Source: Pandoraea sp. ASV26
GTDB taxonomy: Bacteria; Pseudomonadota; Gammaproteobacteria; Burkholderiales; Burkholderiaceae
Assembly: GCF_016428915.1 (NCBI RefSeq)
Contig: NZ_JAELTP010000028.1
Location: 1-55,324, forward strand
Direction: 5' to 3'
Length of the DNA: 55,324 bases
The notes below the pieces were generated by a model, which did no database searches, was not told the origin of the DNA, and saw only the letters and a list, made by a program, of their open reading frames with translations. Made by a program: the position numbers and the translations under genes. Shown piece by piece: positions 34,402 to 43,765 of this stretch. The number at the start of each line of letters is the position of its first letter. The stretch's first letter is position 1.

Positions 34402-36809
34402 GCCCCCGACTCCCCGATGAGATCCACCACGGCGCGCAGCAGCGCGTCGTCGTGAAAGCTGCCTTTCGCGAGGTAATAATCCGCGCCTGCGTCGAGCCCG
34501 CGCTGGCGATCTTCCTCGCGATCCTTGTATGAAACAATCATGACCGGCAAATCGGCAGTGCGCGCATCACGCTTGATGAGCGTGACCAGCTCGATGCCGT
34601 CCAGACGCGGCATGTCCACGTCGGTAATCACCATGTCGAACGTTTCGCTGCGCACCGCATTCCAGCCGTCCATGCCGTCGACGGCAACGCTGACATCGTA
34701 CCCGCGCGCGGCGAGCAGTTTGCGTTCGAGTTCGCGCACGGTCAAGGAGTCGTCGACGACCAGCACGCGTTTGCGTCCGCCCCCGCTCGTCTGTACGGCC
34801 CGCATCGGCAGCCGCTCCAGCGCCCCCATCTCCACGGCCTTTGCAATCGAGCGCACCAGATCGGCCGTGTCGATGATGAGCAACGGGGAGCCGTCTTCGG
34901 TGAGCGCACCGGCGGCAATGTTGGGCACCTTCCCCAGCCGCGTATCCAGCGGCTGCACGACGAGCATGCGCTCGCCCAGGAATTTGTCGACGGCCAGACC
35001 GTAGCGCGCGTCGCCTTCACCGAACACCACCACCGGCTGATCTCCTGCCACCGCTTGCGGCTCGCTGCCGCACAGCACCTGCTGCGCACTCACGAGCCCG
35101 ATCTGCTTGCCGTCCAGCGTGAAGTGCGGACGGCCTTCGAGCATCTCGATGTGCTCTTGCGGCAGTGCCAGCGTGCGTGACAGGCTCGCCAGCGGCAGCG
35201 CATACGGCTCACCGTCGATCTCGACGAGCAAGCTGCGCACCACCGACAGTGTCAGCGGCAGTTGCAGAACGAACTTCGTGCCGCGCCCGGGCGCGTGCTC
35301 GATACGCACCGTACCGCGCACCATCGCCACCATCGCCCGTACGGCATCGAGTCCGACGCCGCGTCCCGAGACATCGGTCACCGTATCGCGCAGCGTGAAG
35401 CCGGGCAGCATCAGGAATTCGAGCAGTTCGTTGTCGTCGAGTTGCTGCGCCGTGTTTTGCGCGACCAGCCCGCGCGCGATGACCGCCTGGCGCACGCGCT
35501 CGAGATCGATGCCCGCGCCGTCGTCGGCCACGCTCACGAGCAGCAAGCCCGCGCTGTGCCGCGCGCTGAGTGTGATGACACCCTCGGCCGGTTTGCCTAC
35601 CGCCGCACGCTCGGCCGGACTCTCCAGCCCGTGGTCGACGGCATTGCGCAGCAGATGGCCGAGCGGCGCTTCGAGCTGATCGAGAATGTCGCGATCGACT
35701 TGCGTGTCTGCACCGCGAATGTCGAGCCGCGCCGGCTTGCCCAGCGAGCGGCCAAGATCGCGCACCATGCGCGCGAAGCCCCCCAGCCGGTCGGAGAGCG
35801 GACGCATACGGCACGCGAGCGCTTCGTCATAGAGTCGCTGCGACAGTTGCGTCGAGCGCCGGTCGAACTGGTCCAGTTCGTGAATCTGCTCGGCCAGCAA
35901 CGACCCGCCCACACTGAGTGCGTGTCGCAGATCGGCCAGCGCCGCGAGTAACTGTTGACGATCTTCGTCGGAACGATCGGCCACCCGCGTCAGCGCCGAA
36001 CTCACCCGGTCGAGCGCATCGCCGGCTTCGTGCTGATGACGCTTGAGCCGTTGCAGCGACTGCGCGAACGGTTGCGACCAGCGCGACGCGACCAACGCCT
36101 CGCTCGATAACCGCAGCAGCCGGTTCAGGCTGTCGGCCGATACGCGCAGCGCACGCGATGCGCTTTCCGTGCCTTCGTCGTCTTCCCGCGTGTCTTCTTG
36201 CGTGCCCTCTTGCGCACCTTCTTGCAAGCTTTCTTGCGCGTCAGGTCCGAGGAAACGGTCACGCGTGTCCGTTAGCGCAGGCGCAGACGTCGGCTTCTGC
36301 GCGACGCTCGCCTGCGCTGTGCTCGTGTCCATGCCATAGCTGGCGTAGTCGAACGCCGTCGGCTCGCGTGACGTGGCCGAAGCCTGCGCTGCGTCGCCCG
36401 TCAGCGTTGCAAGCTGTTGGGTGAACTCGCTGACGAAGGCGTCGATCTCGGCCTTGCCCGCGCCCTGCGCCCAGCCGGCATCGCGTCCCGGCGGATGCGC
36501 CAGCCGCATGAGCAGGTCCACCCCTTGCAAGAGGCGGTCGATGAGCGCGGCGTCGAGCACAAGCGCGCCACGCTGCGCCGCGACGAAGGCATCTTCGAGC
36601 ACGTGCGCGAGCGAGACGCCAGCCTCCACGCCGACGATGCGCGCCGCGCCCTTGAGCGAGTGCGCGGCGCGCATGCAGGCTTCGAGACGTGATGCGTCGT
36701 TCGGTGCGCGTTCGAGCACCAGCAACCCGTCGCCAAGCACTTGCGCCTGCGTCTCCGTCTCCATGCGGAACAGGTCGAGCAATGTGGCGTTCTGAAGGTC
36801 GTCGCTCAT
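34398..36809 (-). CDS. wspE: WspE: hybrid CheA-type histidine kinase with receiver domain
   Basis: 803 residues. Domains: HPt with phospho-His50 in AHSLKGAARIVG; an acidic, Glu/Gln-rich linker (about 180-220); dimerisation and ATPase domain (HLLRNAVDHGLESP, ADDGAGID, GRGVGLDAV); CheW-like domain (about 530-660); C-terminal receiver (RVLVVDDSLTVRELERKLL with Asp in VITDVDMPRLDG). It autophosphorylates on WspA activation and passes phosphate to WspR and WspF. ATG 36809 is fixed by a four-base overlap with wspD and by the family start MSDDLQ; the open frame extends upstream but that part is not coding. Confidence 0.94.
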   Translation of the reverse strand: MSDDLQNATLLDLFRMETETQAQVLGDGLLVLERAPNDASRLEACMRAAHSLKGAARIVGVEAGVSLAHVLEDAFVAAQRGALVLDAALIDRLLQGVDLLMRLAHPPGRDAGWAQGAGKAEIDAFVSEFTQQLATLTGDAAQASATSREPTAFDYASYGMDTSTAQASVAQKPTSAPALTDTRDRFLGPDAQESLQEGAQEGTQEDTREDDEGTESASRALRVSADSLNRLLRLSSEALVASRWSQPFAQSLQRLKRHQHEAGDALDRVSSALTRVADRSDEDRQQLLAALADLRHALSVGGSLLAEQIHELDQFDRRSTQLSQRLYDEALACRMRPLSDRLGGFARMVRDLGRSLGKPARLDIRGADTQVDRDILDQLEAPLGHLLRNAVDHGLESPAERAAVGKPAEGVITLSARHSAGLLLVSVADDGAGIDLERVRQAVIARGLVAQNTAQQLDDNELLEFLMLPGFTLRDTVTDVSGRGVGLDAVRAMVAMVRGTVRIEHAPGRGTKFVLQLPLTLSVVRSLLVEIDGEPYALPLASLSRTLALPQEHIEMLEGRPHFTLDGKQIGLVSAQQVLCGSEPQAVAGDQPVVVFGEGDARYGLAVDKFLGERMLVVQPLDTRLGKVPNIAAGALTEDGSPLLIIDTADLVRSIAKAVEMGALERLPMRAVQTSGGGRKRVLVVDDSLTVRELERKLLAARGYDVSVAVDGMDGWNAVRSETFDMVITDVDMPRLDGIELVTLIKRDARTADLPVMIVSYKDREEDRQRGLDAGADYYLAKGSFHDDALLRAVVDLIGESGA

Positions 36810-37468
36810 GCGAGACTCCGGTCGAACGCCGCGCCGACGCGCAACGGATCGAGCACGCCAACGACATGCTCGCGCCAGCGCAATACCGCGATGGCGAAAC
36901 CGTCGGTCGCGCCCAACGTGGTCGCTGGCGCCGAACCCATCGCCGTTTTGGCGGGAGTGACCGTGCCGTGCACTTCCGTCACGGGGAACGCGCTCAGATG
37001 GGAGCCATGACGCAACGCCAGCAAACGCGACGTGCTCATGCGCAGCGTGTTCGATGTATTCGACGGTATGGCCTGCGGATGCACTGCCGGTTGCACGCCG
37101 AGCAATTCGCCCAGCGACAGGCACGGCACGAGTGCCCCGCGCAAGTTGACCAGTCCGAGCAGCGCCCGCTGACGATGCCCCGGCACGCAATGCCAGCCGC
37201 GCATCGGCGCGACTTCTTCGATGGTGGAGGCGGGTAGCGCCAGCCATTCGTCGGCCAGACGGAAGAGCAGCAGCGACGGGCCACGCGCAGTCGCTTCCTC
37301 GCCCGACACGGCACGCCACGGCGCCGGGTCGGCGGGCACGACCGGCAAACGGTCGAGCAGTTCGGCCGCCTGCCGGTGCAGCGTATGGGCGTCGGCGTTC
37401 AGCCTGAGATTCGGATTGCGTTCGCCTGACACGGGATCGGCCTCACGCGCGATTTCGCGATTTGTCAT
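36806..37468 (-). CDS. wspD: WspD: CheW-type coupling protein
   Basis: 220 residues: a 55-residue N-terminal extension (typical of WspD), then a CheW fold with LLLFRLADEWLALPASTIEEV, ALLGLVNLRGALVPCLSLGELLG and FAIAVLRWREHVVGVLDPL. It links receptor WspA to kinase WspE at the membrane. The ATGA overlaps at both ends (36806-36809, 37465-37468) place it inside one operon. Confidence 0.93.
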   Translation of the reverse strand: MTNREIAREADPVSGERNPNLRLNADAHTLHRQAAELLDRLPVVPADPAPWRAVSGEEATARGPSLLLFRLADEWLALPASTIEEVAPMRGWHCVPGHRQRALLGLVNLRGALVPCLSLGELLGVQPAVHPQAIPSNTSNTLRMSTSRLLALRHGSHLSAFPVTEVHGTVTPAKTAMGSAPATTLGATDGFAIAVLRWREHVVGVLDPLRVGAAFDRSLA

Positions 37469-38970
37469 CGATGTCGGGTCCCGTCACGATGCCCCGGGTC
37501 ATGGGGTTCGGTGGCCTTCGCGCCAGCCGCGCGCTCAGCGCGACCGGCACGTTCGAGCAGCCGCTTGGCCCCTGCGGTGTCGCCACGCGCGTTGAGCTGC
37601 GCGGCGCAATGCACGAGCGCCTCGTAATGCCCCGGGTCGAGATACAGCGCACGCCGGTAATGGATCAACGCCCCTTGCGCGTTGCCCCGTGCGTCTTCGA
37701 CAAGCCCGAGCAGATACTCCGCCTGCGCGTTGGCACGATCGGTTGCCAGCACCTTGCGGCACAACGCCACGGCCGGCACGAAATCGCCGGCGTCCGCGGC
37801 AATGCGCGCCTGTTCAAGCAGCTTGCGGATGTCGGCGCTCGGGGTGTCGTCTCGCGGCGTGACCGTCGCAACCGGCAGAGCCTTGGTAACAGGAGGAATC
37901 GGAGCAAGGGGAGCAACCGACGCAACCGACCCTACCGATGAGGGAACGGATGACGTTGCAGGCAGCGGGGCAAGCGTTCGCGCCGCACCGACATGCGCCA
38001 CGTGAATCGCCGGTGTGCGTCGCTGCGCGATCGCGTCGACCGCGCTCGCCGGCGGTGCCGGGCTGAAGGCGTCGAGGGTGCCCGCGACACGCGGCACGCC
38101 GGCCGCAGCGCTTGCGACGGCGGGCACCACATCGCTCACCGGCCCCGTCACGCGGAACGAGAACGCCTGTACGTGTCCGGTCGACGTCATACCGTTGCTG
38201 GTCAGCGCGCCGCCCTCGGCCGGCCCGGCGAAGAGCGTCGCGCCCATGCGCATGAGCCGCTCCAGCGCGGCAATCGCGCGGCTTTGCCCATCGCGGTCGA
38301 AGTAGATCAGGACATTGCGGAAGAACACGAAGTCGAACGTGCCCAGCCGATCGACGAGCGACGCGTCGAACAGGTTGCCCGAATGCCATCGCACCTGCGT
38401 GCGAAGCGTGTCGGCGATGCGGTAGTTGCTGCCTTCCTGTGTGAAATAGCGCTCGCGAAACAGCAGCGAGGCCGGAGGCCCGCGAAACGAGTTGCGTCCG
38501 TACACGCCTTCGCGAGCCAGGGCGAGCGCGCGCTCACTGATGTCGAGCGCATCGATCGTGAACTCGCTCGTGCTGAAGCCCGCGTCGAGCATCGTCATCG
38601 CGATGGAGTACGGCTCTTCACCCGTCGCGCATGGCAGACTCAACAGTCGTAATGCCTGCGTCTCGCGCATCGTGCCGCGCCGCGCCGTCCGTTCGTCGAG
38701 CGCCATTTGCGCCAGCGCCGTGAACGCCTCGCGATGGCGGAAGAACCACGTCTCGGGCACCACGACCGCTTCGATCAGCGCCTGAAGCTCCTGCGGCGAT
38801 TGTTGCAATCGCTGCCAGTACCGCGAATACGAGGGCGCGTCGCGCAGCTCGGGCGAGAGTTCGGCAAGCCGGCCTCGTATGGCGCGTTCGATGGCGTTCG
38901 CCCCGAGCGTTGGCGCATCGAGGCCCATCGTGTCGCGCAGCAGGCGTTCAATGTCTCGCACGTGACTCAT
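37465..38970 (-). CDS. wspC: WspC: CheR-type methyltransferase with TPR repeats
   Basis: 501 residues. The N-terminal two thirds is a CheR methyltransferase using S-adenosylmethionine: LPCATGEEPYSIAMTMLDAG (SAM site), DALDISERALALAREGVYG and VFFRNVLIYFD. A Pro/Ser/Ala-rich linker (about 290-375) is followed by TPR helices near 385-480 (AVALCRKVLATDRANAQAEY, ALIHYRRALYLDPGHYEALV). It methylates glutamates of WspA. Overlaps wspB and wspD by four bases each. Confidence 0.94.
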   Translation of the reverse strand: MSHVRDIERLLRDTMGLDAPTLGANAIERAIRGRLAELSPELRDAPSYSRYWQRLQQSPQELQALIEAVVVPETWFFRHREAFTALAQMALDERTARRGTMRETQALRLLSLPCATGEEPYSIAMTMLDAGFSTSEFTIDALDISERALALAREGVYGRNSFRGPPASLLFRERYFTQEGSNYRIADTLRTQVRWHSGNLFDASLVDRLGTFDFVFFRNVLIYFDRDGQSRAIAALERLMRMGATLFAGPAEGGALTSNGMTSTGHVQAFSFRVTGPVSDVVPAVASAAAGVPRVAGTLDAFSPAPPASAVDAIAQRRTPAIHVAHVGAARTLAPLPATSSVPSSVGSVASVAPLAPIPPVTKALPVATVTPRDDTPSADIRKLLEQARIAADAGDFVPAVALCRKVLATDRANAQAEYLLGLVEDARGNAQGALIHYRRALYLDPGHYEALVHCAAQLNARGDTAGAKRLLERAGRAERAAGAKATEPHDPGHRDGTRHR

Positions 38971-39455
38971 GACGACGCCTCCGGCACCTCGGCCAAAGCG
39001 TCATGCGCGGCGTCGAACAGCATTGCGCGTGCCTCGTCGCTCAGCAATTGCTCGACACGCACCCACTGCACGAGGCCGTCTTCAGTGTCGAGCACCGGGC
39101 CGAGATAGCGGCCGTGCGGCAACTCGACACCGCTGGCCTGAAACGCGGCAGCGTCGGCACGCAACGTATCCGTCGCACGCTCGACGAGCACGCCCAGACG
39201 CCGCGCATCGGGGCCGGGCGCCGGGTAGTGCACGAGCACCAGACGCGTGGAGCGGCGCGCGGGCGCGCCGGCACCGGTGGCCAGCCATGTCAGATCGATG
39301 ACGGGCACGGACTCGCCGCGATAGCTGAACGCACCCGCCACCCAGGCGGGTGCGGCGGGCAGGCGCTTGAGCGCGAGCCACGGCAGCACCTCGACCACAT
39401 GGGTGGCGTCGATGACGTAGTGATCGGTCGCGATGGCGAAACGCAGGAACAACAT
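38967..39455 (-). CDS. wspB: WspB: CheW-type coupling protein
   Basis: 162 residues from ATG 39455, where the CheW fold begins (MLFLRFAIATDHYVIDATHVVEVLP-like start, then VAGAFSYRGESVPVIDLTWL). A GTG at 39497 would add 14 residues and overlaps the wspA stop as GTGA, the same coupling style as the rest of the operon, so it is a real alternative. Second adaptor between WspA and WspE. Confidence 0.9.
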   Translation of the reverse strand: MLFLRFAIATDHYVIDATHVVEVLPWLALKRLPAAPAWVAGAFSYRGESVPVIDLTWLATGAGAPARRSTRLVLVHYPAPGPDARRLGVLVERATDTLRADAAAFQASGVELPHGRYLGPVLDTEDGLVQWVRVEQLLSDEARAMLFDAAHDALAEVPEASS

Positions 39456-39493
39456 GGCGATGTCCGCGAATGACGAAGAAGGCTTGGGTGACG

Positions 39494-41143
39494 TCACACC
39501 AGCGCGGAGGGCGGCAGTGTATGCACCTTGAAGCGCGATACGCCGCTCTTGAGGCCGTTGGCAACGTGGTTGAGTTCTTCGATGGCCTGGCTCGACTGCT
39601 GTAGCGACTCGGCCGTCTGCTGTGCCGCCTCGGAGAGCTGCACCAGTGCCTGATTGATCTGCTCGGCACCGGTAGCCTGCGCCTGCATCCCCTCGTTGAC
39701 GACCTGGAAGCGCGGCGGCAGCGTCTGCACCTGCGCAATGATCTGCGCGAGCTGATCGCCGACCTGACGCATTTCGTCCATGCCGCGCCGCACTTCCTCG
39801 GCAAACTTGTCCATGCCCATCACACCGGCCGACACCGCCGACTGGATCTCCTTGATCATCTGTTCGATGTCGTAGGTCGCCACCGCCGTCTGATCGGCCA
39901 GACGCCGGATCTCGGTCGCCACCACGGCAAAGCCGCGACCGTACTCGCCCGCCTTCTCGGCCTCGATGGCCGCGTTCAGCGACAGCAGGTTGGTCTGGTC
40001 GGCCACCTTCGTGATCGTGGTGACGACCTGATTGATGTTGCCCGCCTTCTCGTTGAGAATGCCGAGCTTGCCATTGACCGAGCCTGCCGCTTCCATCACG
40101 TGTCGCATGGCGTCTTCCATACGCGTGAGGCCAACGTGGCCGGTGCCGGCGAGCGACGCGGCATGGTCCGCCACGCCCGCCACTTCGGTCATGGTGCGCG
40201 CCAGATCGCGCGACGTCGCGAAGATCTCGCGCGACGTCGCGCCGATTTCCGTCGTGGTCGCCGCCGTCTCCGACGCCGTGGCCTGCTGTTGACGCGACGT
40301 GGCGGCAATTTCGGTCACCGACGTTGTCACCTGCAACGCCGACTTCTGCGCCTGCCCGACGAGTCCGGTCAGTTCGTCCGTCATCCGGTTGAAGCCGGAC
40401 TCCAGCGCGCCGAATTCGTCACGGCGTGCCAGATCGAGACGCTTGGTCAGATCGCCCGATCGCATGACTTCCAGAATCTGCATCACGCTCGCGAGCGGCA
40501 CGCTGATCGCCCGGAACAACAGCCAGCCGCACAGCACGGCGCATGCGAGCGCCACGGCCAGCGTGATGAGCAACATCGCCTTGGCCGCCGTCACCGCCTG
40601 AGCGATGTTGTGGGTCGACTCGTCGGCAAAGGTCTTGTTGGTGTCCACCAGCCGCTGGATCGCGGTACGCCCGCGTCCCCATTCGGGGTAGAGCTGGTCA
40701 GAGAGCATGGCACGCGCAGCCGGCATCTGCCCGTCGGCCACCAGTTTGAGCACCTGATTGCTGACGCGGCCGTATTGCTGGCGCACGCCGCGCACTTCGT
40801 CGTATTGCATCCGGTCGATGGAGCGGTTGACGGTCGTGCCGTAATCCTTGATCCAGCCATCGATCCGCGTATCGGCCGTGCGAAGGGCATCGAGATCGAT
40901 CGAACGGGTCTTGTCGTTCTCGTCGATCGCCACGACCTGCTGGAGCAATTGATAGCTCTCGAACCAGGCGCCGCGCAGCATCGTGCTGTAGTACAAGCCC
41001 GGCGTGGAATCGGTCTCCACACTGTGCGCCTCCTCCTCGATGGCAATGAGCCGCGTATAGGCAACGCCCGCCATGAGCGCCATCAAGGCAAGGATCAGGC
41101 CAAAACTGGCCAGAATGCGATGTCGGATCGACCAGTGTTTCAC
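39494..41143 (-). CDS. wspA: WspA: membrane methyl-accepting surface-contact receptor
   Basis: 549 residues from GTG 41143 (GGAG six bases upstream; the family begins with a short basic stretch then ILASFGL). Two membrane segments (about 10-32 and 190-212) flank a helical periplasmic sensor domain; a HAMP follows (about 213-265), then a long coiled-coil signalling domain with hairpin tip [21 protein letters not shown]. Glu/Gln methylation sites are expected in the flanking helices. It clusters on surface contact and switches on WspE. A GTG at 41167 is less likely. Confidence 0.94.
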   Translation of the reverse strand: MKHWSIRHRILASFGLILALMALMAGVAYTRLIAIEEEAHSVETDSTPGLYYSTMLRGAWFESYQLLQQVVAIDENDKTRSIDLDALRTADTRIDGWIKDYGTTVNRSIDRMQYDEVRGVRQQYGRVSNQVLKLVADGQMPAARAMLSDQLYPEWGRGRTAIQRLVDTNKTFADESTHNIAQAVTAAKAMLLITLAVALACAVLCGWLLFRAISVPLASVMQILEVMRSGDLTKRLDLARRDEFGALESGFNRMTDELTGLVGQAQKSALQVTTSVTEIAATSRQQQATASETAATTTEIGATSREIFATSRDLARTMTEVAGVADHAASLAGTGHVGLTRMEDAMRHVMEAAGSVNGKLGILNEKAGNINQVVTTITKVADQTNLLSLNAAIEAEKAGEYGRGFAVVATEIRRLADQTAVATYDIEQMIKEIQSAVSAGVMGMDKFAEEVRRGMDEMRQVGDQLAQIIAQVQTLPPRFQVVNEGMQAQATGAEQINQALVQLSEAAQQTAESLQQSSQAIEELNHVANGLKSGVSRFKVHTLPPSALV

Positions 41144-41320
41144 GCCGCGCTCCCGTTCGTTGTACACGCCCGGTGCCGGGGAAGGGCGACGCGGGCCTTT
41201 TTTGAGGTTACGCCGATTCTATTACAGCGGCCCGGGCGGACGACGTCGGTCAGGCGATGTATTTAGGTTTATTTCTGATTTCGGTGCCCCGGCTGAGCTC
41301 CGCGGGGCCCGAACGCCGAC

Positions 41321-42163
41321 TCAGCGGGTGAGCTCACGCAAGGCGTCGGCCGTCATGGGCGCGAGCGCGAGGGGGGCTGCGGCGGCAGTGAGCGCGCCGA
41401 GCGACGCCGCGTTATCCGGCGAGACGCTGCCATCCGGCAGGTAAAGATTGTTTTCGAAGCCAATGCGGGCGTGGCCGCCCTGCAGCACCGCCGCCAGCGC
41501 GCACTCGGCCTCGCGCGGACCGAAGGCGCACATCGCCCACGGCGTTGCCGTAGCGGCCTCGTCCAGCGCCTGCGCGCCGGTCTGCCACGCCGCGAGGAAC
41601 GGCAACAGATCCGAGGGAGACGACAACTGCCCCTTGCTGTACCGGCCCAGCACGAACAACACCCAATGCCGGCCCGCACGGATCGCCCCGCTCGCACGCA
41701 AACGCCAGTAGTGCGCCACGTCTGCGGCGTCGTAGAGGATGTACTGCGTGGTGATGTTCTCCTGCCACAACCATGCGAAGAACGCCTCGGCCGCCGGGGC
41801 ATGCGCCGCGTCGGGCAACACTTCGCGCAGCGCGACCGAAATCGCTTCGGGATGCAGGGCGTGCACGGTCGCGATCTGCTGTTCCGGGCGGTAGATGCCG
41901 ACGGCCTCGGTCGTCACCTGCAAGACGAGTTCGTTGCCGACGGCGCGTTGCACCGCGTCAATCCCGGCCATGTAGTCCGGCACTTCCAGACTGTGCGTGC
42001 CGTCGGCTTTGCGCACGTGCAGGTGGATCATCGCCGCACCGGCGTCCAGACACGCCTTCGCGCACGCGCCGAGTTCCTTCGGCGTCATGGGCAACGCGCG
42101 ATGGTCGACGTGCGTGCGACGCGCGCCGTTGGGGGCGACGGCCAGAGCAAAGGCGCGTGTCAT
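41321..42163 (-). CDS. Beta-keto acid cleavage enzyme (BKACE/Kce family, formerly DUF849)
   Basis: 280 residues. BKACE enzymes are zinc lyases that condense a beta-keto acid with acetyl-CoA to give acetoacetate and a new CoA ester. Zinc-ligand motif MIHLHVRKADG is near residue 50, after the family start FALAVAPNGARRT and the Asp in HRALPMTPKEL. Other conserved positions differ from the classic lysine-fermentation enzyme: TTEAVGIYRPEQQ and SVALREVLPD replace the more usual GG-containing stretch, suggesting a different substrate. ATG 42163 overlaps the aminotransferase stop by four bases; the frame is open upstream but encodes nonsense there. Confidence 0.88.
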   Translation of the reverse strand: MTRAFALAVAPNGARRTHVDHRALPMTPKELGACAKACLDAGAAMIHLHVRKADGTHSLEVPDYMAGIDAVQRAVGNELVLQVTTEAVGIYRPEQQIATVHALHPEAISVALREVLPDAAHAPAAEAFFAWLWQENITTQYILYDAADVAHYWRLRASGAIRAGRHWVLFVLGRYSKGQLSSPSDLLPFLAAWQTGAQALDEAATATPWAMCAFGPREAECALAAVLQGGHARIGFENNLYLPDGSVSPDNAASLGALTAAAAPLALAPMTADALRELTR

Positions 42164-43503
42164 GCGGCACCTCCGGCTCTCACGCCCGTCACGTCGGCCA
42201 CCGCCAGCGCCAGCCGTTCCACGATGCGATCGATGTCCTCCGGCTGGCAGATGAACGGCGGTGCGATCAACGCGTGATCGCCATGCACACCGTCGAGCGT
42301 CCCGCCCATCGGATAGATCAGCAGGCCGCGCGCCTTGGCGGCCGCCTTCAGACGCGCATGCGTCTTGTCGGCCACAGGGAGCGTGCGTTTGGTGGCACGA
42401 TCCGCCACGAATTCGACACCGACGAAGAGTCCCCGGCCACGCACGTCGCCCACGTTCGGATGGTCGGCAAAGACTTCGCGCAGCCGCGCCCGCAGTTGCT
42501 CGCCGCGCGCCTTCACGTTCTCCAGCAGATGCTCCTCGGCAATCGTGCGTTGCACGGCCAGCGCCGCCGCACAGGCCATCGCGTGGCCAAGATAGGTGTG
42601 GCCATGCTGGAAGAAGCCCGAGCCACCGACTACGGCATCGAAAATCTTGTCGGAGCACAGCATCGCGCCGATCGGCTGATAACCCGCGCCCAGCCCCTTC
42701 GCGATCACCAGAATGTCGGGCACCACGCCGTCTTCCTCGCAGGCGAACAGGTACCCCGTGCGGCCCATGCCCGACATCACTTCGTCGAGCAGCAGCAGCA
42801 CGCCGTATTTGTCGCACACAGCGCGAATGCGCCTGAAGTAGTCGCCCACCGGCGGCACCGCGCCGGCCGTGGCGCCCACGACCGTCTCGGCCACGAACGC
42901 GATCACCGTGTCGCCGCCGAGTTCGAGGATCTTCGCTTCGAGCTCGTCGGCCAGACGCTGCACGTAAGCCGCATCGCTCTCGCCGTCGAACCGCTCGCGA
43001 TAGGCGAAACACGGCGAGACGTGGTGCGCCGGCACCAGCAAAGGCAGGAACGGCTCGCGTCGCCACGCATTGCCGCCGATGGCCAGCGCGCCGAGCGTGT
43101 TGCCGTGGTAGCTCTGACGTCGCGCAATGAAGTATTGACGCTGGGGTTGTCCGATCTCGACGAAGTATTGGCGCGCAAGCTTGAGCGCCGCCTCCACGCC
43201 CTCGGAACCGCCGCTCACGAAGTACACGTGGTTCAGATCGCCGGGCGCGCTCGCCGCCAGCGTGTCGGCCAGATGCTCGGCGACCTCCGTCGTGAAGAAC
43301 GACGTATGCGCGTAAGCCAACTGCGCCGCCTGCTGTTGCATCGCCTCGATCACGCGGGGATGACCGTGCCCCAGACACGAGACCGCCGCGCCGCCGCAAG
43401 CGTCGAGATAGCGCTTGCCGGTGCTGTCGATCAACTCGATTCCCTGGCCGCCGACCGCGACGGGCAACGTCTGGCGCGGATTGCGATGAAACACGTGAGT
43501 CAT
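42160..43503 (-). CDS. Class III (omega) aminotransferase, PLP-dependent
   Basis: 447 residues. Cofactor lysine Lys269 in VIAKGLGAGYQPIGA, Asp240 in LLLDEVMSGMGRTG, and the phosphate-binding VSGGSEGVEAALKLARQY near 97-113. Family members move amino groups from omega- or beta-amino acids, diamines or amines to pyruvate or 2-oxoglutarate. Translationally coupled to the BKACE gene, so it probably makes the keto acid that BKACE cleaves. Resembles beta-alanine:pyruvate and putrescine aminotransferases; no single substrate can be read from the sequence. Confidence 0.92.
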   Translation of the reverse strand: MTHVFHRNPRQTLPVAVGGQGIELIDSTGKRYLDACGGAAVSCLGHGHPRVIEAMQQQAAQLAYAHTSFFTTEVAEHLADTLAASAPGDLNHVYFVSGGSEGVEAALKLARQYFVEIGQPQRQYFIARRQSYHGNTLGALAIGGNAWRREPFLPLLVPAHHVSPCFAYRERFDGESDAAYVQRLADELEAKILELGGDTVIAFVAETVVGATAGAVPPVGDYFRRIRAVCDKYGVLLLLDEVMSGMGRTGYLFACEEDGVVPDILVIAKGLGAGYQPIGAMLCSDKIFDAVVGGSGFFQHGHTYLGHAMACAAALAVQRTIAEEHLLENVKARGEQLRARLREVFADHPNVGDVRGRGLFVGVEFVADRATKRTLPVADKTHARLKAAAKARGLLIYPMGGTLDGVHGDHALIAPPFICQPEDIDRIVERLALAVADVTGVRAGGAA

Positions 43504-43604
43504 GCCTGAACCCCTGACGGAAAGATGACGCGCCGCGCCATGGCCCCGGCCATCGACGCGCGAACAATGTCGCTCAGTCTAGGCGTGTCGCCGCGCATTT
43601 GCAA

Positions 43605-43622
43605 CATGTGTTTCATGTGTTT
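43605..43622. promoter_or_regulatory. Tandem direct repeat before the aminotransferase gene
   Basis: CATGTGTTT occurs twice back to back, about 100 bases before the aminotransferase start and 144 before the divergent regulator start. Possible regulator site; short and unproven. Confidence 0.4.
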
Positions 43623-43765
43623 TATCGTCGCAACACTTCGCGCAATCGCCTTGCCTCACTCGATGTCTCGGCAAAGTCCACCGGCCCGGGGGAAAGCACG
43701 TGCGCAGCCGGGGCATTTCATGCAACAATCGTTACATTATTTCGTCGCCGTGTTGCCATCCGCCA

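Noticed and set aside
34398-37319. Possible 973-residue WspE
   Set aside because: The extra N-terminal part lies over wspD in another frame; WspE begins at 36809.
41773-43509. 578-residue plus-strand frame
   Set aside because: Antisense shadow of the aminotransferase/BKACE genes.
41321-43567. Possible 748-residue BKACE fusion protein
   Set aside because: The upstream part lies out of frame inside the aminotransferase gene and has no family resemblance; the BKACE start at 42163 is clear.
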